Assembly (NCBI GenBank): GCA_023935145.1
Contig: CM043699.1
Location: forward strand, 128,404,536 to 128,468,535
Direction of reading: 5' to 3'
Length of the DNA stretch: 64,000 nt
From: Bretschneidera sinensis
Taxonomy: Eukaryota; Streptophyta; Magnoliopsida; Brassicales; Akaniaceae
Notes under the pieces: model-generated
The model's database searches: none
Seen by the model: the letters and a program-made list of their open reading frames with translations, nothing else
Told to the model about the DNA's origin: nothing
Position numbers and translations under genes: made by a program
In this document: positions 46,331 through 57,960 of the stretch, piece by piece
Layout: each line of letters begins with the position of its first letter
Numbering within the stretch: position 1 is the first letter of the stretch

Positions 46331-47807
46331 GAGCATCCTATTGGATCAGTGCATATACTCTACTCTCTTTGTGCTACGTCTGACTACCATGTCCTTTCTT
46401 AGCAATTATTCCTCTATTGGAAGCTCTACCTCAAATACTTCCAAATCTACCACCTCTCTCCACCTATTTTCTCCCAACACCTCCAGCACTCATCTCAACA
46501 GATTTCCCTACTAGACAATCTACACTAATATGTCCTCCCTTACCACATACAAAGCACCTCAGAGTAGGATAATTTTGAGACAGATGCCCTGTCTGATTAC
46601 ATCTAAAGCAAATTCTTGCCTCTCAATCATACATCAGATTACCACTTCCCTTTGGTGGCATACTTACTCTTTTACCATAACTTCCAGTTTCTATGGCATG
46701 TCTCCTAAATCTAGGGGTCCCACTAACATTACTTTGAATTATAGAAGTTATGGATCTAGCTTACCTCTAACTCTGCATTATAGGTCTTTTTTCACACGGA
46801 TTACTCCTCTAGGATGGTCTTTCACCTTGTATACTCAAACTACCGCTACCTCTAGAACCTTCATGTCTAAGCCTCTTCAACCATTCTCTCTCTCTCCCTT
46901 AAACTCCATCACACCTTTCTCAATTTGAAGTGCTATATCCACCAACCTAACATAATTCATGTGCCTCATGTAAGATAGTTTCGATTTAATATCAAAATAT
47001 AATCCATCTAGGAACCTTTTAAACTTCTTCTCATTTATGTATACCATTTCCGATACAACTCTTATTAAGGCCACAAATGTACTATCATACTGAGCCACAG
47101 TCAACATACTTTACCTCAAATAAATGAATTTTTCTTCTGTTGGGCTCTGAAAGTATATGAGAAATATTTATAAAAGAAAAAGCCTCCTCAAACCTATTCT
47201 AAGTTAAGAGTCTATCAACATATGTACTTACTCTGGGAAGAGTATCCTCCCACCATTCTAAAGCTTCTCCTTCTAATCTAAATGAAGTAATGGCAACCCT
47301 CTGCCTGTCAGTCACTGGTAAAATGCCAAATAATCTTTCTACATGTTTCACCCATAGCTCAGGCTTAAAAGAATTCATAGATCCTTTAAACAACAAAGCA
47401 TTCAACTTAATATATCTAACAAAACAATCTCCCTAAATCTCGTGCATAAACTCACCTTCCCCTTTTGAACGTCTACCACTATTGGATTTATAACAACCTT
47501 AGGCACTGTTCTAGCCTGTTCATCAAGTTTATGCTATAGGCTATCAACTCTATCATCTGTTACATTCATTTTCTCAATAACATGAGTAAGAGCTTCTGTT
47601 AGCTCATCTCTTTCAATTCCAGATTCTCTCACACCCTTACTAGTATCAATTATACTATCAACACTTTCCCTTCTAGGAAACTCACTCTAACTCAGCCTCC
47701 ATCTCAACCTCAGCTCGTCTAAAAATTGGGGGCCTACCACACTCTCTCTGATCAGCAATTCTAACTCTAGGTCTCCCATGTCCATGCAACATCCTCAGAC
47801 TATGCAT
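46331..47807 (-). pseudogene. gag of chromovirus copy C2
   Basis: Start ATG at 47807, matching that of C1. The gag core FKPELWVKHVERLFGILP and LEGEALEWWEDTL is at 47405-47199, the second part MLTVAQYDSTFVAL and GLYFDIKSKL at 47107-46877, and a zinc-knuckle region around 46570-46520. Broken by stops and frame changes. Confidence 0.8.
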
Positions 47808-47876
47808 TAAAATATAATTTATTTTAATCTTCCTCTTTCTTTCTTTTATGCAGTCTACAGAATCATAAAACCTAAT

Positions 47877-47888
47877 GCTCTGATACCA
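47877..47888 (-). other. Primer binding site of C2
   Basis: Minus strand TGGTATCAGAGC, initiator-Met type, four bases from LTR 3. Confidence 0.88.
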
Positions 47889-47892
47889 AAAT

Positions 47893-50277
47893 TGTAACGA
47901 CTCATCTCGGGTTGGTCACCCCCGAGACAGTGTCGTCACATTTTGAAATCCCAGCACGACACATATATGCAACAATACAAAGATACATCAACTGAAATTA
48001 AAAATTTCATCCAATGCTTAACTCTTCTCAGGGAAGATACCTCATCATCCCCTTTTCAGAAGCAATATATACATAAAACAAAATGCATGAAAAGATTTTT
48101 ATTAAAAACTTTTCTTTCTTCTTTCTTACAATGTCTTAGGACTTGACCACGAGACTTACTTAAGGTAGTTTCAACAATGAGGAGTGAGCTTCACAAGCTC
48201 AGTGAATTAAATTTGCTAAAAATACTCGAATATATACTTCGAGTCACATCTTATAATTCAATATTTTCTAATTTATCAATGTAAATCATCTATTTCTTCA
48301 CAAATAATCATTGAATCTTTCAAATAATCTTCCCATAATCATTCATCTATTATCTCATATAAATCAATAATAACATCATATTATAATTTCAACCATTTAT
48401 CAATCTTATCTTAAATTAATCATCAAATACATCAATTTTTCTTCTCATATATTTAATCATATTGAGATTATCAATTTAACATCATTATTTACCTCATTAT
48501 GAGGTTCACAACATATATTCAATCAATCAAATAAATTTTTATCATATCATATTGTCACATTTCTTTTTCATCATATCTGTCTTTTTGTGAGACTCATTTA
48601 TCTACCAATAAATTCACAATCAATAACGATACGTTAGCATCTCAAGCAATAATAATTAATATTTAAAACAAATGCAATGCATGAATTTAAATTATCAGAT
48701 CATTTCATATTATCATTTGGGAACGTCTTCCCACATATCGACATGTTTTAGCTTAGACCGACTCCCTTCTCAGTTCTTTATTTTCAGTTAGACCGGTTAC
48801 CTTACTGGTTCTTTTATTTTCAGTTAGATCGGCTGCCTTCCCGATTTTTTTTTTATTTTCATTTAGACCAATTTTCTTACCAGTTCTTTTATTTTCAGCT
48901 AGACCAACTGCCTTCCTGATTCTTTTATTTTCAACTAGACTGGCTGCCTTCTTGGTTTTTTTTATTATTTTCATTTAGATTGGTTTTCCCGATTATTTTT
49001 TTTTTAGCTAAACCAACTGCCTTCCCGGTTCTTTTATTTTCAACTAGACCGACTATCTTCCCGGTTATTTTATTTTCATTTTTACGGGCTACCTTCTCGG
49101 TTCTTTTATTTTCATTTAGACCGGCTGTCTTCCCTGTTCTTTTATTTTCATTTAGGCTGGTTGCCTTCTCGGTTCTTTTATTTTCATTTAGACCGACTAC
49201 CATCCCAGTTCTTTTTATTTCATGCATATGAACAATAATATGAAAACAAACAGACCAGCTGCCTCCCTGGTATTTTATTTTATGCATATGAGCAATAAAA
49301 TGAAAACAAGTATACATTCAAGTATTCAATTTAGCTATCTAGCTCTTTCTCAAAATTATTATTTTTATCATATTCATTAAATTATCTCATCATATATCAT
49401 ATCAAATTATCAATCATAACTTGTCAAGAATTTCGTTCATCCTTTCATTATATATTTCATCTACTCATTATTTCATTAATATTGCTTCTCATATAATAAA
49501 TTTTGAACATATCAATTATTCATATAATATCAATCAACCAACTTTCATATATCTTCCAATCATTATAGTTCAATAATCAATTCAAATATCATCACTTTAT
49601 ATTTCATATTTATCTCGATTACTAAAAGTAAATCTAACTCACTATGTAGCACTTAAAGCTACCCGTGGATCACCTCATTGCTTTCCCTGTCCCTTTCAGT
49701 AATTTTACTCAATTGTTGATCATCAACACCTGACATAATATTTACATTAAAAATTTTGCTTTATTCTTCAATTCTTCCATAATTCATACCCTTTTAAATT
49801 TCTACGTCAAATTCTGAGTAATTTCATGTACGCATAATTTCAAAAATAAAATTCATATTATTACCTTTTGTTTTTCTTAAAGGTTCCCTCGAGTCTCCTT
49901 AAAATTCTCTCCTTAAACTCCTTCAAAATTTCAATCTTTCAACCTTTCTTTGATTCCCCAGGTATTTAAAGAAATAGAGTAATTTGGATTGAAGAAAGAA
50001 AGAAACTAAACAGGATTTGGTAGGAAAATAATAAAACAAAACAAAAAAATTCAATTCTTATATAAAACTGTTTACTGCCACCATTTTGTTTGCTATCTAA
50101 CATGCATTCTTTGCATGTCAGGCAGCCAACACCTGGATCCAGGTGTTGGTTTTCCCTTTTTTATCAAAAATAATTATTTTATTCAATAATAAATCTTTCA
50201 TGTATATATTATTTTAATCCCATATAATATCTATCAAATTACTTCTTTACTCTTACTTTAAGAAGACGAGTATTACA
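47893..50277 (-). repeat. LTR 3 of C (right, 2385 bp)
   Basis: Starts TGTAACGACTC and ends GAGTATTACA. It carries the perfect 24-bp palindrome (50126-50149), 13 minisatellite units (48756-49222) and the segment missing from LTR 2. This is the 5' LTR of C2. Confidence 0.88.
48756..49222. repeat. 36-bp minisatellite in LTR 3 of C, about 13 copies
   Basis: Same unit as at 15029-15387. Two minus-strand open frames (48753-48974 and 48931-49317) read the 12-residue NENKRTGKA-type repeats, interrupted only by unit-length changes. Confidence 0.85.
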
Positions 50278-50497
50278 ACCAGCAATGCCGCCTCTACCGT
50301 GGATGTTGCTGTCTTACTCACCATACTCTTTGGCATCTCATCAACTATCACTATTCATAGGTCCCTGTCCATGAATAGATCTTCCATCTTCAGTTTGTAC
50401 AACTCGAAGTTCTTCCCTCCGAACTTCTTGATTTCAATATGTGATCTAATTGACATATCTGATCGTTAATCCTCAGACACAAGGCTCTGATACTAAT
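50278..50497 (-). pseudogene. gag start and primer site of copia element E
   Basis: ATG at 50456 begins MSIRSHIEIKKFGGKNFEL, the N-terminal gag signature of copia elements, with one TGA after LFMDRDL. The frame runs into LTR 3 of C at 50277 and gag resumes at 14121. The primer site (50484-50495, minus TAGTATCAGAGC) is one base off the initiator-Met site. Confidence 0.85.
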
Positions 50498-50859
50498 TGA
50501 ACAATTCGAGACCTCTCAATCACATGAATTATAAACAAAAATAAAATAAGACACAATATACCCAGGTTCACCCCAAAATAAGGCTACATCTTGCTAGAAG
50601 TTTCACTATTATCAACCTCCAAATCTCTTATTACAATATGCGCTTAGTACATAGAGAGTATTTATAAGCAACATAAATACCCTAATTAGAGTTTTTGCCC
50701 TGCTGTAAAATCACAGCTATTCATGGGCTTAAGCCCAAACTGTTAAGAAAAAAACCAGACCCAAAACATGTACAAAGCCTGAAATTTTTAGGGGTGCTGC
50801 CCACTAACCTACCCCGTGGTCGTCGGGGGTTCCATAGATCTGGACCCATAAAGTATGCA
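50498..50859 (-). repeat. 5' LTR of element E (about 362 bp)
   Basis: Lies between the primer site and LINE sequence. It has TATA TTATAAATACTC (plus 50657-50668) and, 55 bp upstream of this, a perfect 14-bp palindrome TGGGCTTAAGCCCA (50724-50737). The outer end (TGCATACTTTATGG on minus) is an estimate; it could lie up to 25 bp further right. Confidence 0.65.
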
Positions 50860-50884
50860 CCAACTCTAATAAGAATAGGGGTTG

Positions 50885-52556
50885 AATGAATCTTTCATAG
50901 TACTCATCCCAAAAAAGGAGAACCCCTAAGGGTTGAAGAAGTATAGACCAATATGCATGGTTAATTCTATAAACAAAATCCTTGCATATGTATTGTCAAA
51001 ACAGGATAAGGGTACCTTATCAGCGACACTCAATCTACTTTTGTAGAAGGTAGGTAAATCATAGATAATATCATCATCACAAATGAACTGGTGGATTCAA
51101 TGAAAAAAAGCAGAGAGGGTGGTGCATTATTGAAGGTTGACTTCGAGAAGGCTTTCGATAGTGTTGATTAGTAATACTTGATGGCTATTTTAGAAAAAAT
51201 GGGGTTTGGAGGTAGATAGAGAGGGTGGATCGGAGAATGCATATCAACAGCAAGTATCTTAGTTATAATGAATGGCTCCCCAACAAAACAATTTATAATG
51301 AAAAAAGGGTTGAGGCAAAGAGACCCACTTTCACCGCTTTTATTCAACTTAGCAGCTGAAGGATTGAACATTTTATTGAAAAAAAGAAAGGAATTTAAAG
51401 ATAATAGAAGGTATAAAGGTAAGCAGAAGTAAAATGAAAATTTCTCACCTTCAGTTTACATATGATAATATTATCTTCTGTAATAGTGATGTTAATGAAG
51501 TGAGAATGGTAAAGAGGATTCTTTGGTGCTTTGAAATAACATCTGGGCTAAAGATTAATTTTCATAAAAGCTCATTGGTAGGGATTGGTAAGATTGAAAT
51601 TTATAGTCAACAATAGGCTAAAGGAATTAGATGTAAATGAAAAACTGACTGTCAAGTATTAAGGTCTTCAATTGGGTGCCAACCTTAGTGCTAAAGAAAC
51701 ATGGTGGCTTATTATTGAATTTTTTTTTTAAAAAAAGCTAGCAAGTGGAAGAAGAGATATCTATCAATAGTGGGCAGACTTACTTTAATCAAATTAGCTT
51801 TGGGAAGTTTGCTTACCTACTACATTTCACTTTTTAGAATCCCTTGTGGTGTGAAAAAGAAGCTAGAGAAACTCTAAAGAGAATTCCTTTGAGGTGCAAG
51901 TGAGAAGAATAAATTGCATCTGGTTAGGTGGAAAGAGATTTGTAGCAGCAAGGTTAATGGAGGCTTAGGGGTAGGAAATTTGCTAACTAGAAGCGTAGTT
52001 TTTCTTAGGAAAGGGACTTGGAGGTTGGGAAGGGACTTGGAGGTTGGGTGAAGGAAAAGATGCATTATAGAAGTAAGTAGTTGAACAAAAATATGGAGTC
52101 AACAATTCAGGAATCATAACAGATTGGAAAAAGTTTGGAAGATTATCTAAGGTATGGAATGGAATCTTATCTATTCGAAATAAACCCAAATTCGAAGAGA
52201 TATTCCATAAGGGCTTTAGATGTGGAGTGGGGAATGGTTTGAGAGTGAATTTCTGGTCTGATAGATGGATAAACAACAAGATCTTGAAATTTGAATTTCC
52301 AAGAATCTTTGCACTAGCATTGAAAAAGGATGGGAAGGTTGCAGATTATGGTTGTTGGCATAATTATAATTGGTGTTGGGACATTAAGCTAAGAATAAGG
52401 TTATTTGATTGGGAGATTCAACAAAGGGATGATTTGTTCAAACTAATCAATAGGGTAATATTATGCAAAAGGAAAGAAGATAGAATGGTATGGAGATATT
52501 CGTCAAATGGGATATATAGTGCAAAATCTTTCTGCGCTGAGGTAGAGTTTATTTAA
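50885..52556 (+). pseudogene. LINE reverse transcriptase
   Basis: Text begins ESFIVLIPKKGEPLRVEE (50888 on), then SDTQSTFVEGRQI, ALLKVDFEKAFDSVDW (51125-51170), IRECISTAS-like text, KKGLRQRDPLSPLLFNLAAEGLN (51300-51370) and the catalytic box. The last should read FADD but reads FTYDNIIFC (51455-51485), so activity is lost. SGLKINFHKSSLVGIG (51540-51590) and the thumb follow, with [15 protein letters not shown] (51735-51790) and FEIQQRDDLF (52415-52440). At least five stops or shifts are visible. Copies LINE RNA at the target site in active relatives. Confidence 0.85.
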
Positions 52557-53600
52557 GGGAGGGTAAAACATGTAGAGAATCTGGTTTAGAAAGGTATAGC
52601 TCCACCAAAAGTGGAAATTTTCTCCTGGCAAGCTTTAAAGAATGGCCTTCCAGTGAAAGAGGAATTGATTAGAAGGAAATGCTTATAAGCGAATAAAGGG
52701 CTTTATGTGCTATGCAGAGGAGAGATTAAGTCTATCAATCACATGTTTATCGATTGCATTTGGAGTTGGCAAGTGTGGTGTATCTACTTAAGTTGCTTGG
52801 GAGTAGTTTAGGTCCAACCTAAAGGGGTTACGGAGGCTTTTATACATGGAAACGCATGTGCCCAAAATCAAAGGTAGATTAGATCTGGGATATGCTTCTT
52901 CATGCAATATTGAGGTTAGCTTAAAAGGAATGAGTTAATTTTTCAGCACAAAGACATCTAATTATCAGAATTAATTGATTTAATCAAGATGAGAATGGGT
53001 TGGTGGATTAAAGCAAAACGGGAAAAAGTTGCAATTGGAATTAATGAAGTCATCTCAAACATCGGGGAAATAGAATTGCAAAAGTCAGAAGAAATGAAAA
53101 GAGGAAATATTTCATGGCTTCCCCCATCTTGGGGGGTAGTGAAATTCAAAGGAGGTGGTTCTTTAAAAGGGAAACCAGGGCCAACAGGGGTGGGGGGAGT
53201 GCTTAGAAGAGAGTCAGGCCATGTGCTGATGATTTTCTCAAAGAATATTAGTGTGGCAGATTCCAATTTTGCTTAACTACTAGCAATTAAAGAAGATTTG
53301 AAGTATTTCTATAAGGTACAATGGAAAAGTGAGGTGAAATTGACTATTGAGAGTGATTCTAAAACAACAACTTCATGGTTGATTAACAAAGACTCTAGAC
53401 TTTGGAAATTCAATTGGGTGTTCAACGAAATACATAACTTTATGGATGGATTAAAACAGGTGAGCTTCCAACACACTTTACGAGAAGCAAACAATACGGC
53501 TGATGCCTTGGCTAAAATGGGTGTAGGAAGATATGTGGATATGGAAGCCTGGTTACACGACATAGATATTAACCCTTATAGCTTGTCAAACAACTTGTAA
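52557..53600 (+). pseudogene. LINE zinc-binding region and RNase H
   Basis: First APPKVEIFSWQALKNGLP and a zf-RVT-like C...H...C cluster (LYVLCRGEIKSINHMFIDC, 52700-52755). Then an RNase H domain (52989-53600) with PPSWGVVKFKGGGS (first Asp replaced by Gly), GVGGVLRRESG, a Glu-position stop at 53274, TIESDSKTTTSWL (Asp kept) and REANNTADALAKMG (Asp kept). The frame ends at 53600. RNase H removes the RNA strand of the hybrid. Confidence 0.82.
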
Positions 53601-54378
53601 AATCAACAGTGGTGGTAATGAGCGAAAACTTGCTTAGCTTTCCTTGTTACTTTCTCAAAGTTGTTGTGTTGGTCCTGAGGCTTTGAGTTTTAATATCCCA
53701 TCTGCTCCTGCTAGTGGTCTAAGAATTCCTATAAAGTAGATGATGCAACTAACAGAAGGGCTAGTTTTGGTGGTGTAGGCAATTAACAATGCACTCATCA
53801 AAGTAAGAATTAAGTTATTTTTTCTAATGAAAGTGTATCTTTTTCTTATTCTTTTTCTTTGCTTCTGTTTGTAATGCTTAGTGGGGATTTGAGATGTTCT
53901 CCTAGGATAGTAGCAAATCTGTTAGCATCTCTAGCCATTTCCTTGTTGTTTTGATTTCAGATTGGTACCTTGTCATGGTTGTGTCAAAGTGAAGTCTGAT
54001 ATTGTTGTTTGATCAATGAGCGGATTGATGGGGCTTGGAGTTGTGATCAGAGATGATGAGGGTATGGTGTAGGCGGAGTAGGAAGAATTTAGGACATGGA
54101 GGCTTGGATTAAAGACAAAGATCGAAACCCATACCATACTCCCATATTCTACAACAAGCAATGAAAGTATTGTTTTGGATTAGCAGAGTTTACTTACTGT
54201 GTGTGGATTCTAAGGTGGATAGCAGTTTCCTTGAAGTTGGTGCTCTGTTTGGGTAGGTGCTCTATTTGGGGTGCTTTCAAAAAGGGGAAGAGGAAGTGCT
54301 ACGACATCTATGTTAGCATGTTTATTTTGTAAACATTTGAATATTCAAATAATATGATGCACTGCTTCTAAAAAAAAA
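53601..54378 (+). other. LINE 3' untranslated region and A-tail
   Basis: No coding frame is recognised. It ends TTCAAATAATATGATGCAC and a nine-A run at 54370-54378, typical of plant L1 ends. Confidence 0.7.
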
Positions 54379-54774
54379 CCTGTAGCCCTAATAACCCCAT
54401 TTGACCACTCTTGATGGTCCACCATTTCCCCTCTATGTCCAACAACAACCATTTTAAAGCCCTTCAAGAAGTACCATAATCTTTTATTTGTTTAACAATC
54501 CTTGCTCATCTTTTTATAATACAAAAACAAAAAACAAACAAACGAACTATCCTTGCTCAACTATCTCAACTATATTGTGGTCTCCAATGAAGAGAAAAGG
54601 GCAACCCTCTATATCCAAAATTCTTGATTATTGTAGCCCAATAAGGACAAATACCGATAGATCTTATTTCTATATAATTGAATAGTTATTTGAAAAGCAA
54701 TATTAGATTAATCTCTCTCTTCATCCTTCAAGGACAGGATACTTCTTAAGAGAGAAAATGCAATGGTATTCATT
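54379..54774. other. Unassigned spacer
   Basis: AT-rich sequence between the two LINEs. A minus-strand reading around 54560-54660 is vaguely like retroelement coding sequence, but I cannot identify it. Confidence 0.4.
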
Positions 54775-56360
54775 TTTTTATAAGTAAATAAATTTTGTTA
54801 GAAGAAAGCACTAAGAGGGTGCAACTTATATACAAAGTTATCTATATGTGAGAGAAACTCCACAAAATCTACTAAATCTAAGTCATTTACAAAAAAAATG
54901 CCCATTGGCCCAAAAATTAAGGCTATTGAACCACCTTTCCCTAATTACAAAGGTAGGTCTCTCAATACCATCAAAAACTCTACTGTTCCTTTCATTCCAA
55001 ACTAACCAAAAAAACGAAAGAAGAATCAAAGAGTAAGCCTCCTTGAAACTGTTAAAGATCCTAAAACCACTTCAATCCCATGTTTCATCTCTCACGGAGC
55101 TAGCGATAACCCAAGAAACACTCACCACCTTATAGGTCGTTTCTTATAAAACCCTCACCAAAGAGCACTCCAACAAAAGATAAAACACGGACTCTCCGCA
55201 ACCTTTGCAAATAAAGCACCGATTGACTAAAAACCTCCCTCTTTTTTTAAAGATGTCTAAAATGAGAATCTTCTCCCAATAAGCTTTCCAAGAAAAAAAG
55301 CTAACTTTCATTGGAGCTATCAAACGCTAAATAACCTTCCTTGGAAAGTTAAGTGACCTATCTGAGGGCATCTCGTCCAAAATAACTTTGTAAAAAGTTT
55401 TCACCTCAAAACCTTTGCTTAGGTTATCCCTCTAAAAAATTAAATACTCATTAATTAGAAAAATCAAAATTAAAGCTATATAAGGTTTCCAAAAAATATT
55501 GCACTCTCTCAACCTACTAGTCATGAACATTACGAACAAGTGACACATCCCACAAGAAACTACCATTAGGCATTGAGATGCAAGAAGAAGTAATAGCTTC
55601 TTTGTCTCTCATAATAGCAAAGATCTCCAGAAAGCGATTTTTAAGAGGTGTATTCCCAAACCACTGAAAATAGAAAGATGAGTTCTCCTTCCATCACCCA
55701 TTAAAAATAGAAAGACTAAGGCAAAAAGCCTCACAACTATTCTGAATCCATTTCCAAACACCAACACCATAAACTCATCTCCCTTTTCTAGACATCCAAC
55801 CATTATGATCCAAACCGAATTTAGTCGCCACCATTATTCTCTAAAAATGGTTTTTCTCCACAATAAATCTCCATAACTATTTCCCAACAAGAGCTTTATT
55901 GAATAAAGTAAGGGATTTAATGCCAAGGCCCCCTTTTTCCCAAGGGCTGCTTAACAACACCCTATCTCACAAAGTGGTATTTGAACTCCCCTTGGAGTTT
56001 CCCCAAATGAATCTATTTTTAATATCCTCTAACCTCTTTGTCACCACACTCGGGACAGGAAAAAGAGAAGAAGGCTAAAGAGAATACTTTTAATAGGAGT
56101 GAGTCTTCCTCCTTTAGAAATGAGATGATTTTTTCATCTGGCCAATTTCTTTTTAAACCTCTCCACTACGGGGTTCCATACACTAAAATCTTTAAATTTG
56201 GCTCAAAGCAGAAGACCAAGATAAGTAAAAGAAAGCGAGCTCACTTTGCAACCCAATAAGCTAGCAAGAAATCTGCTATTAACGTTATCACCAAGAATGA
56301 TTAAATCATTTTTTCTAAGGTTGACCTTAATGCAGTGATATTCCTTAACATATCCCTAGT
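54775..56360 (-). pseudogene. Second LINE (minus), RT thumb to 3' end
   Basis: On the minus strand: LNLRKNDL and SLLGCKVSSLSFTYLGLLL (56330-56230), FKDFSVWNPVVERFKKKLA, HLISKGGRLTPIKSILFSL (56160-56080), then GKRGPWH-type text, a zf-RVT region with CFICKGCGESV and LLLECSLVRV (about 55210-55150), and FWLVWNERNSRVFDGIERP (about 55010-54960). The plus-strand T-run at 54775-54781 is the A-tail. Numerous stops and shifts; the 5' two thirds are missing. A different LINE family from the one at 50860-54378. Confidence 0.78.
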
Positions 56361-56998
56361 GAAGCAGGCTTAGGAAATGAAAGATGTAAAGGTATTCCCT
56401 TCCAATAGACCGAAAAGGAACTCTTTTAGATAATCAAGCAGTGGGAATTAAGTGCTGCCGAAATGTTCATACACGTATTACACATCAAGAAAAGATGGCT
56501 TTCCTTATTGCCTTTCGTTCCATTTAGCAACTAAAAAGTAATTTTCACAATGACTTTAACCACCTTAAAAAAAAAAAAAAAATGTCGCATTTCAATCTAA
56601 TACAATATAAATCACTTTTGTTTATAAAATTTTTTATATTTATTATTTTAAATAAATTATTATAATTACATCGATCGATTGCGTTCCCAATAAACTTGAT
56701 GCAACTCACTGCCTCTTGAATTGATAGTTACGTGTGAATATATCAACTGTTACCTATGTCAGTTGAAGTTTAATCATTAATGTTGACAGTTATGATGGAG
56801 ATGGACCCCCACTCTTATACTCGAAATACAAGGAGGCTTCGAAGTTTTTTTTATGCATACATGAGGTTCACTTTAAATGGTGATGGGATGGATAGGCTCA
56901 AAATTACGCGGTAGCATATTTTTTTGACTTAATCGTATTTTTTTTGTTGGACTTTTTAAATACTACATAGATAGGAGATATCGCAGGTGGGACAATGT
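56361..56998. other. Intergenic, nothing recognised
   Basis: Contains an A-run at 56566-56583. I see no coding frame or terminal repeats. Confidence 0.5.
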
Positions 56999-57960
56999 AT
57001 GGAATTAACAGGTGTAGATGTTATGAGATGGAGTTAATTCGCACAGGCTGATGGATACAGTGGTTGTGGATTTCATTAATATTGCTTTGAATTTTTGTAA
57101 ATTGTAAGATGGTTGTCATGTGGTGCCGTCATTTTCTTGGCTAAAAGTTTTGGGCTTTCGAAAGGAAAAGGGTTCATATGCATCATGGTAAGTAAAGTTT
57201 TTCTCTCTCTCTCATCCTGTGGAGATTCAGTCGGTTTTAAATCGGTTTAAATTTTATAAAATTTTTAAAATATTTTATTAATAATATTATTTTTTAGATT
57301 TTATATTTATATTAATGTTATAAAAAAATTTAAAAAATGACAATAAAATTTTTAAATAATCTAAAATAAACTTGCTTTAACCAAGTATTTTTAATAGTCA
57401 AATTTAAACTCTGTAATATTGAAGACATAATATAGAAACGACCCTCAACCACTTTTTAAATGGTTTTTGTATAAAAATAAAATTAAACAAGAAAAAATGG
57501 AATTAACAGGTAATTATGAGATGAAGTTAATTCGCACAGGCTGATGGATACAGTGGTTGCGGATTTCATTAACATTGCTTTGAATTTTTGTAAATTGTAA
57601 GATGGCTGACATGTGGTGTCGTCATTTTCTTGGCTGAAAGTTTTGGGCTTCCGAAAGGACAACGGTTCATATGTATCATAATATGTAAAGTTTTTTTTTT
57701 AAGTAATTTTAAAAATTTGTATTAGTAAGATTATTTTTTATTTTAAATTTATATTGATGTTATAGATAATTTTTTTAAAAAAATATCAATAAAATTTCAA
57801 AAATAATTTAAAATAAACTCGTTTTAACTAAGTATTATTGATCGTAACTAGATGAGTGAAACTTAATCACTGTATTATTGAAGACATAATATAAAAACAA
57901 CCCTCAACCACTTTTTAAATGGTTTTTATAAAATAAAATTTAAACAACAAAAAATAAATT
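56999..57960. repeat. 498-bp tandem duplication
   Basis: Copy 1 begins ATGGAATTAACAGG at 56999 and copy 2 at 57497 with the same start; most of the unit (GCACAGGCTGATGGATACAG..., GCTTTGAATTTTTGTAAATTG) is conserved. A third start (AAATTAACAGG, about 57955) follows copy 2. Non-coding. Confidence 0.85.

Larger units (their letters stand above)
14122..50277 (-). mobile_element. Ty3/gypsy chromovirus C as LTR-internal-LTR-internal-LTR
   Basis: Three LTRs (14122-16486; 21489-23290 continued at 42850-42901; 47893-50277) bound two internal regions (C1 16487-21488; C2 42902-47892), all on the minus strand. Each internal region has an initiator-Met primer site at its right and gag, protease, RT, RNase H, integrase and a polypurine tract toward its left. 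Text after the integrase (QNNDVEEIT) resembles the chromodomain-like tail of Tekay/Del-lineage chromoviruses. The shared middle LTR indicates unequal recombination rather than two insertions. C lies inside gag of element E. Flanking 5-mers (ATTAA at 14117-14121, ACCAG at 50278-50282) do not match, so no target duplication is visible. Confidence 0.88.
50860..54378 (+). mobile_element. L1-type LINE, 3' part
   Basis: Plus-strand non-LTR retrotransposon with reverse transcriptase, zinc-binding region, RNase H, a 3' untranslated region and a short A-run (54370-54378). The endonuclease half is missing because copia element E and everything nested in it lies at its left; that half should be outside the window. 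Decayed by stops and frameshifts. Confidence 0.85.

Noticed and set aside
14117..50282. Target site duplication of the C complex
   Set aside because: ATTAA on the left and ACCAG on the right do not match, also when shifted by a few bases.
53973..54161. Minus-strand short frame in the LINE 3' region
   Set aside because: Lies in the LINE untranslated region, no recognisable product.
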